Counted from the first letter of the stretch, positions 6,208 through 14,397 are shown. The stretch: 18,249 nt of DNA from Holophagales bacterium (GCA_031281385.1 JAITFL010000067.1:1-18249); one strand, 5' to 3'. Notes: generated from the sequence alone by a model not told the origin. Translations and numbers: made by a program.

Positions 6208-6759
6208 ATGAGCATACGCCAACTAGAGACGCCACTCAACGATGAAATTGTGTCAAGCCTTTCCTGCGGCGACGAGGTGCGCCTGAGCGGGACTATTTAC
6301 ACTGCGCGGGATCAGGCCCACAAAAGGATCTGCGCCCTGATGGACAAGGGCGAGCAGTTGCCGATAGAGCTGAAAGGAACTGTCATCTACTTTGCAGGGC
6401 CCACGCCCGCGAAGCCGGGCAGGCCAATCGGCAGCGTGGGGCCGACTACGGCCTACCGCATGGACGCTTTTTCGCCAAGGCTGATAGAGGCCGGGCTGAA
6501 GGGGATGATAGCAAAGGGGGGGCGTTCGCCAGAGGTGATCAACGCCATGAAAAAACATGGCGCGGTGTACTTTGCGGCCACTGGCGGTGCAGGGGCGCTC
6601 ATAGCCCAGTGCGTCAAGGCCGCCACTTGCGTGGCATACGAAGAGCTGGGCCCCGAGGCCATCTACAAGCTGGAGGTGAAAGACTTCCCCCTGCTGGTAG
6701 CCATAGACTGCAAGGGCAACAACCTGTATGTGAATGGGCCGGAAAAATATAAAAGCTAG
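6208..6759 (+). CDS. Class I (Fe-S) fumarate hydratase, beta subunit
   Basis: This 183-residue subunit corresponds to the C-terminal part of FumA and to TtdB, and completes the fumarase active site with the alpha subunit. Typical motifs are PIGSVGPTTAYRMD (73-86), GMIAKGG (99-105), and the later FAATGGAGAL and YKLEVKDFP stretches. Length fits a stand-alone beta subunit. An in-frame TTG at 6202 would add two residues but lacks proper ribosome binding site spacing. Two nucleotides separate it from the alpha stop codon, so translation is probably coupled. The 210 bp after it contain a weak GC-rich stem (CTGCCGC at 6773-6779 with GCGGCAG at 6805-6811) without a U-run. Confidence 0.9.
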   Translation: MSIRQLETPLNDEIVSSLSCGDEVRLSGTIYTARDQAHKRICALMDKGEQLPIELKGTVIYFAGPTPAKPGRPIGSVGPTTAYRMDAFSPRLIEAGLKGMIAKGGRSPEVINAMKKHGAVYFAATGGAGALIAQCVKAATCVAYEELGPEAIYKLEVKDFPLLVAIDCKGNNLYVNGPEKYKS

Positions 6760-6941
6760 GGATCAAGAGCCACTGCCGCCAGGTGCGGCGATGGGAATCC
6801 GCAAGCGGCAGTATTGATGCGGCTGCGCGGTGTTTGTTATATTGGATTGGGCGCGTAGTGTTGGGCGGAGCTTTCTTCCCGCATGATTCACACACATCGA
6901 ATTGGTCAAGTTAAGTGGCACCAACCTTTCAGGGAAAGTGT

Positions 6942-6947
6942 TACAAT
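6942..6947 (+). promoter_or_regulatory. Possible -10 box of the toxin-antitoxin operon
   Basis: TACAAT sits 23 nt before the proposed antitoxin ATG. No good -35 is visible at 16-18 nt. TTGGT (6902-6906) and ACCAA (6920-6924) form an inverted repeat just upstream that could be an operator, but five-base arms are weak evidence. Confidence 0.3.
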
Positions 6948-6969
6948 CCACTCTAGGAGGCGGTCTGAC

Positions 6970-7179
6970 ATGCCACATGAAATGCACATGCAGGAGCCAG
7001 ACAATTTCTACAGTCCGGAACTAGAGGCACAAGACCCTTTCTTCAACCGCGCCACACAAGAGGAACTGCACCGCAGAATCAAAGAAACGCCACCCGACCA
7101 GTGCATACCGTTTGATCCGAATGACCCAGAATCAAAGGCGCGGATGCTGGGCGAAGAGGTTGGCGCGTCCTATGGCTGA
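6970..7179 (+). CDS. Putative antitoxin partner of the YoeB-like toxin
   Basis: This 69-residue acidic, Pro-rich protein lies directly upstream of and overlaps the toxin gene by 8 nt, the usual antitoxin-first order. AGGAGG (6955-6960) lies 9 nt before the ATG and supports this start. An upstream in-frame ATG at 6883 would give 98 residues but has poor ribosome binding site spacing. The sequence does not look like YefM/Phd, RelB or another standard antitoxin. No N-terminal DNA-binding motif is evident. The middle (residues 28-39) could be a short helix, and FDPNDPESKARMLGEEV (48-64) may be the toxin-contacting tail. Its role is inferred from position alone. Confidence 0.65.
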   Translation: MPHEMHMQEPDNFYSPELEAQDPFFNRATQEELHRRIKETPPDQCIPFDPNDPESKARMLGEEVGASYG

Positions 7180-7459
7180 TTTTGACATCGGCCCGCCGGG
7201 CTGGGACCCAAAGGCGCTGGAAGAGTATTTATACTGGCAGAAACACGATAAATCTAAGGCGAACCGCATAGACCAGCTAATAAAGAGCATACGCAAGGAT
7301 GGGCCGTTCAGGGGGCTGGGCAAGCCAGAGCCACTGAAATGGGGATTGCACGGGTGCTGGAGCCGACGGATTGACGACCACAACCGCTTGGTTTATGAAG
7401 TGTCTGGCACTGACGAAATCCGTGTCTTCATCCGTTTATGTGGCACTCACTATGAGTAA
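7172..7459 (+). CDS. YoeB/Txe-family mRNA-cleaving toxin
   Basis: This 95-residue protein belongs to the RelE-like superfamily, whose members cut mRNA in the ribosomal A site and arrest growth. The YoeB signature is clear: KPEPLK (51-56) with catalytic Glu53, WSRRID (63-68), RLVYEV (72-77) with Arg72, and a C-terminal CGTHYE with His93 and Tyr94. All the key catalytic residues of the family are therefore present. The start at 7172 overlaps the stop of the upstream gene by 8 nt. The first 15 residues (DFDIGPPGWDPKALEEY) fit the usual W-x-A start of the fold. A longer in-frame ORF from 7112 is unlikely because it would run through the partner gene. TTGCAAAA follows 8 nt after the stop. Confidence 0.9.
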   Translation: MADFDIGPPGWDPKALEEYLYWQKHDKSKANRIDQLIKSIRKDGPFRGLGKPEPLKWGLHGCWSRRIDDHNRLVYEVSGTDEIRVFIRLCGTHYE

Positions 7460-7643
7460 TGGGTTTCTTGCAAAATTCTGGAATACGCCTGTCCTAGGTC
7501 TTCTGCTGACTGTGGCTTGGTTTTGTAGTTGGTTCAATTGTTGATGACTCCGGGGCAGACTATTCATGTAGAAAAAATCTTATCCAGTGCTTGACAGTCA
7601 ATCTGCAATTAAAAAACAAGTGCGGGCAAAGTCAGCATCAATA

Positions 7644-7674
7644 TTGACGCGCAGCGGCCCCTAACCCTTACAAT
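7644..7674 (+). promoter_or_regulatory. Possible recG promoter
   Basis: TTGACG (7644-7649) and TACAAT (7669-7674) are separated by 19 nt, longer than ideal. Transcription would start near 7681, only about 9 nt before the ATG and with no Shine-Dalgarno sequence, so the message could be nearly leaderless. A further TTGACA at 7591-7596 lacks a -10 partner. Confidence 0.35.
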
Positions 7675-7689
7675 CTAACCCCTAGCATC

Positions 7690-9819
7690 ATGCGTCTCCC
7701 AATCACTTCCAAAATTTCGGCCCTGCCAGGCGTGGGTGGGAAGAGGCGCGAACTGCTTGAGGGCGCGGGCATCTTCACCATCGCGGATCTGCTGTGGGCG
7801 CTGCCCTACCGCTACATAGACAGGGGAAGCATCGCGCCGATAGGCGACCTGCACTCGCGCCCAGAGGTTTTTCAGGCGGAGGGCGCAACGGTGTCGCTGC
7901 TGGGCACGATACTGGACATAAGGCAAAGCGTTTCGCGCTACAAGAGGATGCCAATAACGGAGGCACTGCTGGGCGACGAGACTGGCTCGATACGCCTGAT
8001 ATGGTTCAACCAGCCGCACCTGCCCAAAATGATGGGTTCGGGGGACACGATATTCGTATGGGGCCAGGTACAGCAAGACCGCAGGGGCTTCGTGATGCAG
8101 GCCCCGGCCTGGGAGATGATCTCCGGCCACGACCCTGACGCGGCGGGCCAAGACAGGGCTGCGGCCAACAATAATACAGCGGTCTCGTTCACAAGCAGGT
8201 ACTATCCGCTATATCGCCGCATTTCCACTATGCAGGGCAGGGCGCGCAAAAAGTTGGTGTCGGACGCGCTGGCCATCGTGGAGGCCGAGGACAATTTTTT
8301 GCCGCTGGAACTGGCAAAGGGCTTGCCAGGCCTAATGGACGCGCTGCGCTTGCTACACGCGCCGCCAGACCACTGCGACCCGGCCGAGCTACAGTCGCAT
8401 GGCACGCCCGCGCACCAGAGGCTAATCCTAGAAGAGCTATTCGCCTTCGCGCTGGGCGCGGAACTTCGCCGATCCACTAGGCTGGAGAGGCACGGCGAAA
8501 AGGTGCCAAAATCGCCCGAACTCAGCGCCAAGCTGAAATCTTTTTTGCCATTCCACCTCACGCCTGCGCAGCGCCTCGCCTTTAGAGAGATAGTGGAAGA
8601 CATCACATCTGGCAGGGTGATGAACCGCCTGCTGCAGGGCGACGTGGGTTCGGGCAAGACGCTGGTGGCATTTCTGACTATGGCGATGGTGGCCGAGACG
8701 GGCGGCCAGGCGGTGCTGCTGGTGCCAACCGAGGTGCTTGCCAGGCAGCACCGGGAGAGCATCGGCAAACTCTTGGGCGAATCGGCTGGCCAGATGCAGC
8801 TTCTTACGGGCCAAATGAAGGCGGCGGAAAAGCGCACGGCGGCAGAGCGCATAGCCAATGGGAACGCCAGCTACGTTGTTGGCACGCACAGCCTGTTCCA
8901 AGAGGCCATCACATTTAGTAAGCTGCAATTGGTGGTGGTTGACGAGCAGCACAGGTTCGGCGTCAGGCAGCGCGAGGCGATAAAGGCCAAGGGGGCCGAC
9001 CCGCACTGGCTTTTGATGAGCGCAACGCCCATTCCGCGCAGCTTGGCCTTGGCGCTGTTCGGCGACATGGATCAGTCCGTGCTGGACATGCTGCCCCCCG
9101 GCCGCCAACCTGTGCAGACGCACTTGTTCGAGCCCCACGATGCGGAAAAGGCTTGGGGTGCAGTGGAAAGCGAGATCGCAAAGGGCCACCAAGCCTTTGT
9201 CGTCAGCCCAGCAATAGACGCTTCGAGCGATGAGGGCCAGCAAAAAATTTCGCTGCGGGACATCACCCAAATGGAGGCATTGCTGCGCGCTCGATTCCCA
9301 AGCGCTGGCATTTCCGTGGTGCATGGGCGGCTGAAGTCCGACGAAATGGCGGCTAGGATGTCTAATTTCATCAAGGGCGCGTCCCAAATATTGCTTGCTA
9401 CGACGGTTATAGAGGTGGGGGTTGACATTCCCAACGCCACGATAATGGTGGTTGACCACGCAGAGCGCTTCGGCCTGAGCCAGCTCCACCAGCTTCGCGG
9501 CAGGGTGGGGCGCGGCCAGGCGGGCGGCATTTTTATGATGATCTCCAAGGGCGAGACCGAGCGCCTGAACGCGCTGGTGCAAAGCTCCGATGGTTTTCGG
9601 ATAGCCCAGAAAGACCTAGAGCTGAGAGGACCCGGCGACTTCTTTGGCACCCGCCAGTCGGGGCTGCCCCAGTTCCAGGTGGCCGACTTGGTGAGGGATC
9701 GCCAACTGCTGTTCAAGTGCAAGGACGCAGCCGCAGCCGCAGTAAAGCGCGGCCTCTCCCCGGGCCAAGAGGACTGGCTGAAGTTCGAGCAAGCGCGGTT
9801 GAAGTTGGCGGAACTATAG
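7690..9819 (+). CDS. recG: ATP-dependent DNA helicase RecG
   Basis: This 709-residue helicase remodels stalled replication forks and branch-migrates Holliday junctions. The N-terminal wedge region begins with the typical PGVGGKRRELLEGAG and LLWALPYRYIDR stretch, followed by an OB fold. Helicase motifs are intact: Walker A GDVGSGKT (317-324), DEQH (418-421), SATP (444-447), ATTVIEVGVD (570-579) and QLHQLRGRVGRG (598-609). The C-terminal GPGDFFGTRQSG motif is also present. Length matches the family. No Shine-Dalgarno sequence precedes the ATG. The gene stands alone, with a hairpin (9821-9860) just after it. No sign of decay is seen. Confidence 0.96.
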   Translation: MRLPITSKISALPGVGGKRRELLEGAGIFTIADLLWALPYRYIDRGSIAPIGDLHSRPEVFQAEGATVSLLGTILDIRQSVSRYKRMPITEALLGDETGSIRLIWFNQPHLPKMMGSGDTIFVWGQVQQDRRGFVMQAPAWEMISGHDPDAAGQDRAAANNNTAVSFTSRYYPLYRRISTMQGRARKKLVSDALAIVEAEDNFLPLELAKGLPGLMDALRLLHAPPDHCDPAELQSHGTPAHQRLILEELFAFALGAELRRSTRLERHGEKVPKSPELSAKLKSFLPFHLTPAQRLAFREIVEDITSGRVMNRLLQGDVGSGKTLVAFLTMAMVAETGGQAVLLVPTEVLARQHRESIGKLLGESAGQMQLLTGQMKAAEKRTAAERIANGNASYVVGTHSLFQEAITFSKLQLVVVDEQHRFGVRQREAIKAKGADPHWLLMSATPIPRSLALALFGDMDQSVLDMLPPGRQPVQTHLFEPHDAEKAWGAVESEIAKGHQAFVVSPAIDASSDEGQQKISLRDITQMEALLRARFPSAGISVVHGRLKSDEMAARMSNFIKGASQILLATTVIEVGVDIPNATIMVVDHAERFGLSQLHQLRGRVGRGQAGGIFMMISKGETERLNALVQSSDGFRIAQKDLELRGPGDFFGTRQSGLPQFQVADLVRDRQLLFKCKDAAAAAVKRGLSPGQEDWLKFEQARLKLAEL

Positions 9820-9820
9820 G

Positions 9821-9860
9821 TTATACCAAGTTAGGTTCTGTCGGACGCAAGTCGGTATAA
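9821..9860. repeat. Inverted repeat between recG and the GH43-like gene
   Basis: TTATACC (9821-9827) pairs with GGTATAA (9854-9860). Inside it, GTTC (9835-9838) can pair with GGAC (9843-9846), allowing one G-T pair. It may end recG transcription. Its right arm coincides with the proposed -10 box of the next gene, so it could also control that promoter. Confidence 0.4.
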
Positions 9861-9861
9861 T
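9856..9861 (+). promoter_or_regulatory. Possible -10 box for the GH43-like gene
   Basis: TATAAT matches the consensus and lies 55 nt before the ATG at 9917. No convincing -35 is seen. Confidence 0.4.
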
Positions 9862-9916
9862 TAAGTTGAACTGCTATTCAATCACATGTCGTATTGACGC
9901 AAGGGGGGAAACAACA

Positions 9917-12900
9917 ATGAAAAACCATTTTGGCAGGTTTTTTCTAAGACGCGCGTTCTCTTTGTCTGTGGCCGCGCCCGTTGCGCTGTCGGTTTTGGCG
10001 CTGGGGCCGCAAGCGTCATACACCACAGTGGCGGCAGTCGCGGCAAACGACGACCCGGCCCTGCTGGCCTGGTACACCTTCGACAAATTTTCGGGCGCGA
10101 ACACAAGCGGCGTCCGCAAGGCCCTTGATTCGTCAGGGAAGGGCAACGACGCCATCATGCACTGGTCAAAGGGCGCGTTTGCGACAGTGGCGGACGGCGC
10201 CGACGGCGCGAGCCTTAAATTCAACAATGGCACTAGAACCACTGGCGGGGCTTATCTCCAACTGCCGGCGGCCCTGCTGAAAAACACCGATAATTTTACG
10301 GTTTCGATGTGGTTCAAACTTGCGAGTGCTGCGCCGCAGGCAAGGCTCTTCGATTTCGCCACCGCCGCGACAAACGCGCCAAAGTACATAAGGTATTCGC
10401 CCTATACGGGGAACACCCAGGCGCTGCTTGAAACAAAGACTGCCAGTGGCACAGCCTCTACAGTGCCTTTCACTGGCTCGAACAGGGTCGGCGAATGGGT
10501 CCACGTCGTCGTCACCCGCGATTCTAAAGCGACAAGGATATACAAGAACGGTGCGCTTTACGCACAGGGCGAGGCAGGGCTTTCGCCGAAAGGGCTTGAC
10601 TTCTTGGGCGCGTATATTGGCCGCTCGGACAACGCCGCGCACAGCTATTTCGATGGCGAAATGGACGACATACGCATCTATGGCCGCGCCCTCACGCCCG
10701 CCGATGTTATGGGGCAGTACAGGGCTTATCCGAAAATAGCCAACCTGAAAACCTCTGGCGGGCCATATCTTATGTCCTATACATTGCCGGCGGGCTTCTC
10801 TGGCCACCTTGCCGACAGCGCCGAGCCAGACCTTGCCGCCGTTGAACAAGTGGGCGTCTTCGACTATTCGCTGCATTATGCCTATTCCGAGGACGGCAAG
10901 ACATGGATTCCCCTCTACGACAACAGGGGCATCCTGTACTGGCTGGACAACGGCTCCTATAACGCGGACACCAGCTACAGGTACCTGAACCCGCGCATAG
11001 CCAAATCCGGCAACATATATACTCTGTACGCCGATGCGTACCGATATAGGAACAACGCCGTTCCAGACACTTACCTGCGGTGGACTTCCACCGACCTGAT
11101 CAACTGGACGCAGGGGGGCACGCAGGCTACAGCCCCGGCCCTGCCGGACAACCCCACGACCATTGACACGACATCAAAGCCATACAACTCAATGTTTTCG
11201 CCCAACGGCGGCATCATCGCCATCACGCAGGCAGAGCTTAAAGCGTTGAGGGACGCCTTTGAAGCACCGACCTTTGACGAAGTGAAACTCACCACTGTTG
11301 TCGGCGTTCCGGCCAAGCTGCCGAACTATGGCACCATCACCCTGAACAACGGCAGGCAAATTGATTATGGCCACAGCGTAACTTGGGAGGGCGTGCCGGA
11401 CTATTCCACGCCTGGCACGTACAAAGTCACCGGCACTGTCAACTACAACTGCACCAACCCTGTCAACAAAAACGGAGCCGACCCGCGGATATACTACCAC
11501 GATGGCTGGTACTATTACACTGCAAGCTGGATGGACGATTCCATAGCCGCCGCCTCACAGAATGAAAGCAACCAGTACCAGTACGTGACCCTTCGCCGGG
11601 GGAAAACCATCGCGGAGCTGGTCACCGCGCAGACGGCCGCGCAGTCCCGCGCCGCTGGGTTTTACCCTGCCAACCCGGATTCAAAGGAGAAACTTATATT
11701 TGAGCCCTCTAGCAGGGTGCCGGGCAGCGCAGTCCGAGGCTCCGCCCACATCTGGGCGCCAGAGCTGCACCGCGTCACGTTCAACGGCATCAGCACTTGG
11801 GCCATTTACTTTGCGGCTTCGCCTCTCAGCAGCAGGTGGGACACACAGTTGATGGTCTCCACATGCACGGCCGACGACCCATGGACGGGGACATGGACGA
11901 CCACCGCTATGGATGACGGCAATCCAGAAAACTTTGACCTAGACGCCACGGTGCTGGAGCACAAGGGCCAGTATTACCTGATCTGGGCGAATAGGCGCAA
12001 CTCGGCCCACCACCCGTTGGGCAATGGCAATTCCTCCGCGTGGATCGCCAAAATGACCTCCCCCACGACGATAGACCAAAGCCAGGCCAACCAAATTATG
12101 CTACTCACGCCCGAATACACCTTTGAGGATCGCAACGACCGCGTCCTAGAAGGTTTCACGGCTATGAAGGCAGATGGCAGAATCTGGCTGTCATATTCCG
12201 TTGGCTCCGTCAACGCCAACTACAGCATGGGCCTGGCCTATGCCGATGAAAACGCTGACCTTATGAAAGCCAGTTCGTGGACAAAGCTCAAGTACCCGAT
12301 CATGCACTCCAACCGCGCCTCCAAGCAGTTTGGGCCTGGCCACGCCGCGTTTGGGTGCGATCACAATGGGGCGGGGCGCGGGTCTTTCCCTATACTCACC
12401 TATCACGCGCGCGGCGATGAAAGCTACGTCAACAACCACGCCCCCGCGCCGCTCTACAGCCCAACGCGCTGGGCCCGCGTCGCCCCTGTCTATTTCCACA
12501 AGAATGGCACCCCTTACGTTGGCGTCCCGCCAGCAGACGGCCAAATACCCGCGCCGCCCATCTATGGCACAATCACCGTTTTGCCGGCGGTTAGCGACGC
12601 AGACGCTGTTGCCGCAGACGTGTCAGCACTGAAAATAAGCAGCGATGTGCTTGAGGACGGCATAGACCTAGATGATTTCGAGATGAACGCCATCCTGCCG
12701 ACCGTAGGGCCAAGCGGCATAACCACTGTCCAATGGGCCACGTCCGACCCAACGGTGATGACAGCCGACGGCAAAAACCTCGTAACATCGGGGGCGAAAC
12801 CAGTCACCTTGACGGCCACGATAACTAGGGGGGGCATGTCTGCCACAAAAGCGTTTGCGCTTACCTGCAAGCCGCCCGTCTATGGGTATCTGCTGGCGTA

Positions 12901-13945
12901 TTTCATCGGCAACGCCGGGCCCCAGCAACAGAATTTCCTAGCACTGAGCCGCGACGGCCTCAACTTTACTTGGCTCAACAACAACACAAAGATAATGACG
13001 ATCAACGAAGGCGAGCAGTGCGCCCGCGACCACTTCATCATCAAGGATCCCAACCGCGAGATGTACTACATGCTGGCCACTGATCTGAACGCCCACAAAG
13101 CCTCTGAGGGAAAACTTGCATCGCTGGGCTACCCAAGCGGCTTCAACACATGGGGGAACAAGTCCATTTTCGTGTGGAAATCGCCAGACCTCATCAATTG
13201 GTCGCTGGCCTCGCACACTAATTTCGCTGGCCTGGACAGCCCATACGCCTTTACTAGGGGATGGGCCAACGCCTGGGCGCCGGAGGCGATTTGGGTGCCC
13301 GACCATGCCAACGCCGACGGCACCAAAGGCGCGTTCATGATGTTCTGGTCGGCCTCGCCGCAAAACGGAACGGCAGGCTATAATGGGAACACGGACAGAA
13401 ACCGCATAGTCTGTTCGTTCACCAAGGACTTTTCGCAAGGCTCGTTCACCAACCCCCAAGAGCTGTACCGCATCTCGGACGAATACGACGACCAGATAAT
13501 TGACGCATGCATAGAATGGGATCCCTCTGTGCGCCGCTGGCAGATGTACTTCAGGCGCGGTGCCAGAAACGCGCACATCGAGCGCGTGACATCGGTTGGC
13601 GAGGCGATACCGTCGAGCACATCCGGCTGGGCGAACAGAGCCACGGATTTGCCAGGCCCCTTATTCGCAAGCGCTTCCTATTATGAGGGGCCCGACATGA
13701 ACAAGGTGATAGGCAAACAGGAGTGGCGCATGATCGCGGATCATTTCGCCGCGCCAGAGGCCTTCGCCATCTTCAAGACGACCGACTTCACCAACTTCAC
13801 CGAAATCAAGTCGCCAGAAACCAACATCGGCATGAGCCTATCGGGCATCGGTTCGGGCGGGCGCGTGCGCCACGGCTACATCATCCGCATTTCGCGCCAA
13901 CGCTATGACGAACTGGCCAGACGCGCCCAAGCCGGCAGTTGGTGA
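9917..13945 (+). CDS. Secreted multi-domain protein: LamG-like domain, two GH43-like modules and Ig-like domains
   Basis: This 1342-residue exported protein is probably an arabinan- or xylan-active enzyme. A basic start and long hydrophobic stretch (about 1-45) form the signal peptide. A LamG/ConA-like domain spans about 49-270 (AWYTFD to YGRALTPADVM). Residues 275-400 resemble a partial sugar-hydrolase propeller. A Big_4-like Ig domain lies at about 454-512. A GH43-like module spans about 515-880, with triad candidates Asp522 (GADPRIYY), Asp676 (FDLDAT) and Glu745 (EGF). An atrophied Ig-like domain covers about 890-985. A second GH43-like module fills 988-1342, with Asp1038 (ARDHF), Asp1196 (IDACIEWD) and Glu1257 (YYEGPD). 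The start at ATG 9917 follows a purine-rich site (9903-9908). An in-frame TTG at 9866 is less likely. There is no anchor or sorting signal. Substrate specificity is not predictable. Confidence 0.85.
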   Translation: MKNHFGRFFLRRAFSLSVAAPVALSVLALGPQASYTTVAAVAANDDPALLAWYTFDKFSGANTSGVRKALDSSGKGNDAIMHWSKGAFATVADGADGASLKFNNGTRTTGGAYLQLPAALLKNTDNFTVSMWFKLASAAPQARLFDFATAATNAPKYIRYSPYTGNTQALLETKTASGTASTVPFTGSNRVGEWVHVVVTRDSKATRIYKNGALYAQGEAGLSPKGLDFLGAYIGRSDNAAHSYFDGEMDDIRIYGRALTPADVMGQYRAYPKIANLKTSGGPYLMSYTLPAGFSGHLADSAEPDLAAVEQVGVFDYSLHYAYSEDGKTWIPLYDNRGILYWLDNGSYNADTSYRYLNPRIAKSGNIYTLYADAYRYRNNAVPDTYLRWTSTDLINWTQGGTQATAPALPDNPTTIDTTSKPYNSMFSPNGGIIAITQAELKALRDAFEAPTFDEVKLTTVVGVPAKLPNYGTITLNNGRQIDYGHSVTWEGVPDYSTPGTYKVTGTVNYNCTNPVNKNGADPRIYYHDGWYYYTASWMDDSIAAASQNESNQYQYVTLRRGKTIAELVTAQTAAQSRAAGFYPANPDSKEKLIFEPSSRVPGSAVRGSAHIWAPELHRVTFNGISTWAIYFAASPLSSRWDTQLMVSTCTADDPWTGTWTTTAMDDGNPENFDLDATVLEHKGQYYLIWANRRNSAHHPLGNGNSSAWIAKMTSPTTIDQSQANQIMLLTPEYTFEDRNDRVLEGFTAMKADGRIWLSYSVGSVNANYSMGLAYADENADLMKASSWTKLKYPIMHSNRASKQFGPGHAAFGCDHNGAGRGSFPILTYHARGDESYVNNHAPAPLYSPTRWARVAPVYFHKNGTPYVGVPPADGQIPAPPIYGTITVLPAVSDADAVAADVSALKISSDVLEDGIDLDDFEMNAILPTVGPSGITTVQWATSDPTVMTADGKNLVTSGAKPVTLTATITRGGMSATKAFALTCKPPVYGYLLAYFIGNAGPQQQNFLALSRDGLNFTWLNNNTKIMTINEGEQCARDHFIIKDPNREMYYMLATDLNAHKASEGKLASLGYPSGFNTWGNKSIFVWKSPDLINWSLASHTNFAGLDSPYAFTRGWANAWAPEAIWVPDHANADGTKGAFMMFWSASPQNGTAGYNGNTDRNRIVCSFTKDFSQGSFTNPQELYRISDEYDDQIIDACIEWDPSVRRWQMYFRRGARNAHIERVTSVGEAIPSSTSGWANRATDLPGPLFASASYYEGPDMNKVIGKQEWRMIADHFAAPEAFAIFKTTDFTNFTEIKSPETNIGMSLSGIGSGGRVRHGYIIRISRQRYDELARRAQAGSW

Positions 13946-13998
13946 TGCGGGTTGGCAATGGAGCCACTTGCAAAACTATCCGCCCGCCCATCGAAGCC

Positions 13999-14099
13999 AT
14001 GCATGGAGGGGGCTTCGTTCAGCTGGCAGATACTTGTGAAATGGCTCCGAGGTTGGCGATACAGGCGTGGACAGGACCCGTTCAGCGCTGGACGCTCAA
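13999..14099. repeat. Dispersed repeat R2, copy B
   Basis: This copy matches 5121-5222 along its whole length with scattered substitutions and small length changes. It lies 53 bp past the end of the GH43-like gene. Here the R1 module seen at 4965-5068 is absent. Confidence 0.75.
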
Positions 14100-14202
14100 C
14101 CCACTGCATTTAATGATGGCGTTAGCAAAGCCCGCAGCCACAATTGTCAATTGAGCTTCGTGCAAAACTCTCTTTTAGCATACATTTTGCATTCAACTCC
14201 TT

Positions 14203-14250
14203 TTGACAATTGGCCATTGACAATTAATTGACAATTGGCCATTGACAATT
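14203..14250. repeat. Two identical 23-bp direct repeats separated by AA
   Basis: Copies at 14203-14225 and 14228-14250 are identical and begin TTGACAATTGGCCATTGACA. Each unit contains TTGACAATT twice. A partial further copy (TACAATT) follows, and CAATTGTCAATTG at 14141-14153 is an inverted fragment. Two copies with a 2-nt spacer do not make a CRISPR array. Confidence 0.75.
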
Positions 14251-14390
14251 TACAATTATTCAAGTGGGCTAATTGCCCACGCCGATTTTTTCCAAGCGGG
14301 CCACCCCTTGCAGGAAATCGGCTTGGGTGCGCGAAACATTCAGTGCCTTAACGGTTTTGCATTTGGCTCCATTGTTGGTTTTTGGTGGCA

Positions 14391-14397
14391 GAGGGAG
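14391..14397 (+). promoter_or_regulatory. Ribosome binding site choosing the GTG start at 14403
   Basis: GAGGGAG lies 5 nt before GTG 14403. The earlier in-frame TTG (14382) and GTG (14385) have no comparable site. Confidence 0.65.

Noticed and set aside
8437..9582. Long 381-residue open frame on the minus strand
   Set aside because: It lies wholly inside recG, whose helicase motifs are intact. Its His/Leu/Arg-rich composition is that of an antisense shadow, with no ribosome binding site or domain.
12938..13576. 212-residue minus-strand open frame inside the GH43-like gene
   Set aside because: Antisense to a conserved catalytic module, with no recognisable features.
14203..14250. CRISPR array
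   Set aside because: Only two repeat units with a 2-nt spacer; no spacer-sized unique sequence and no cas gene.
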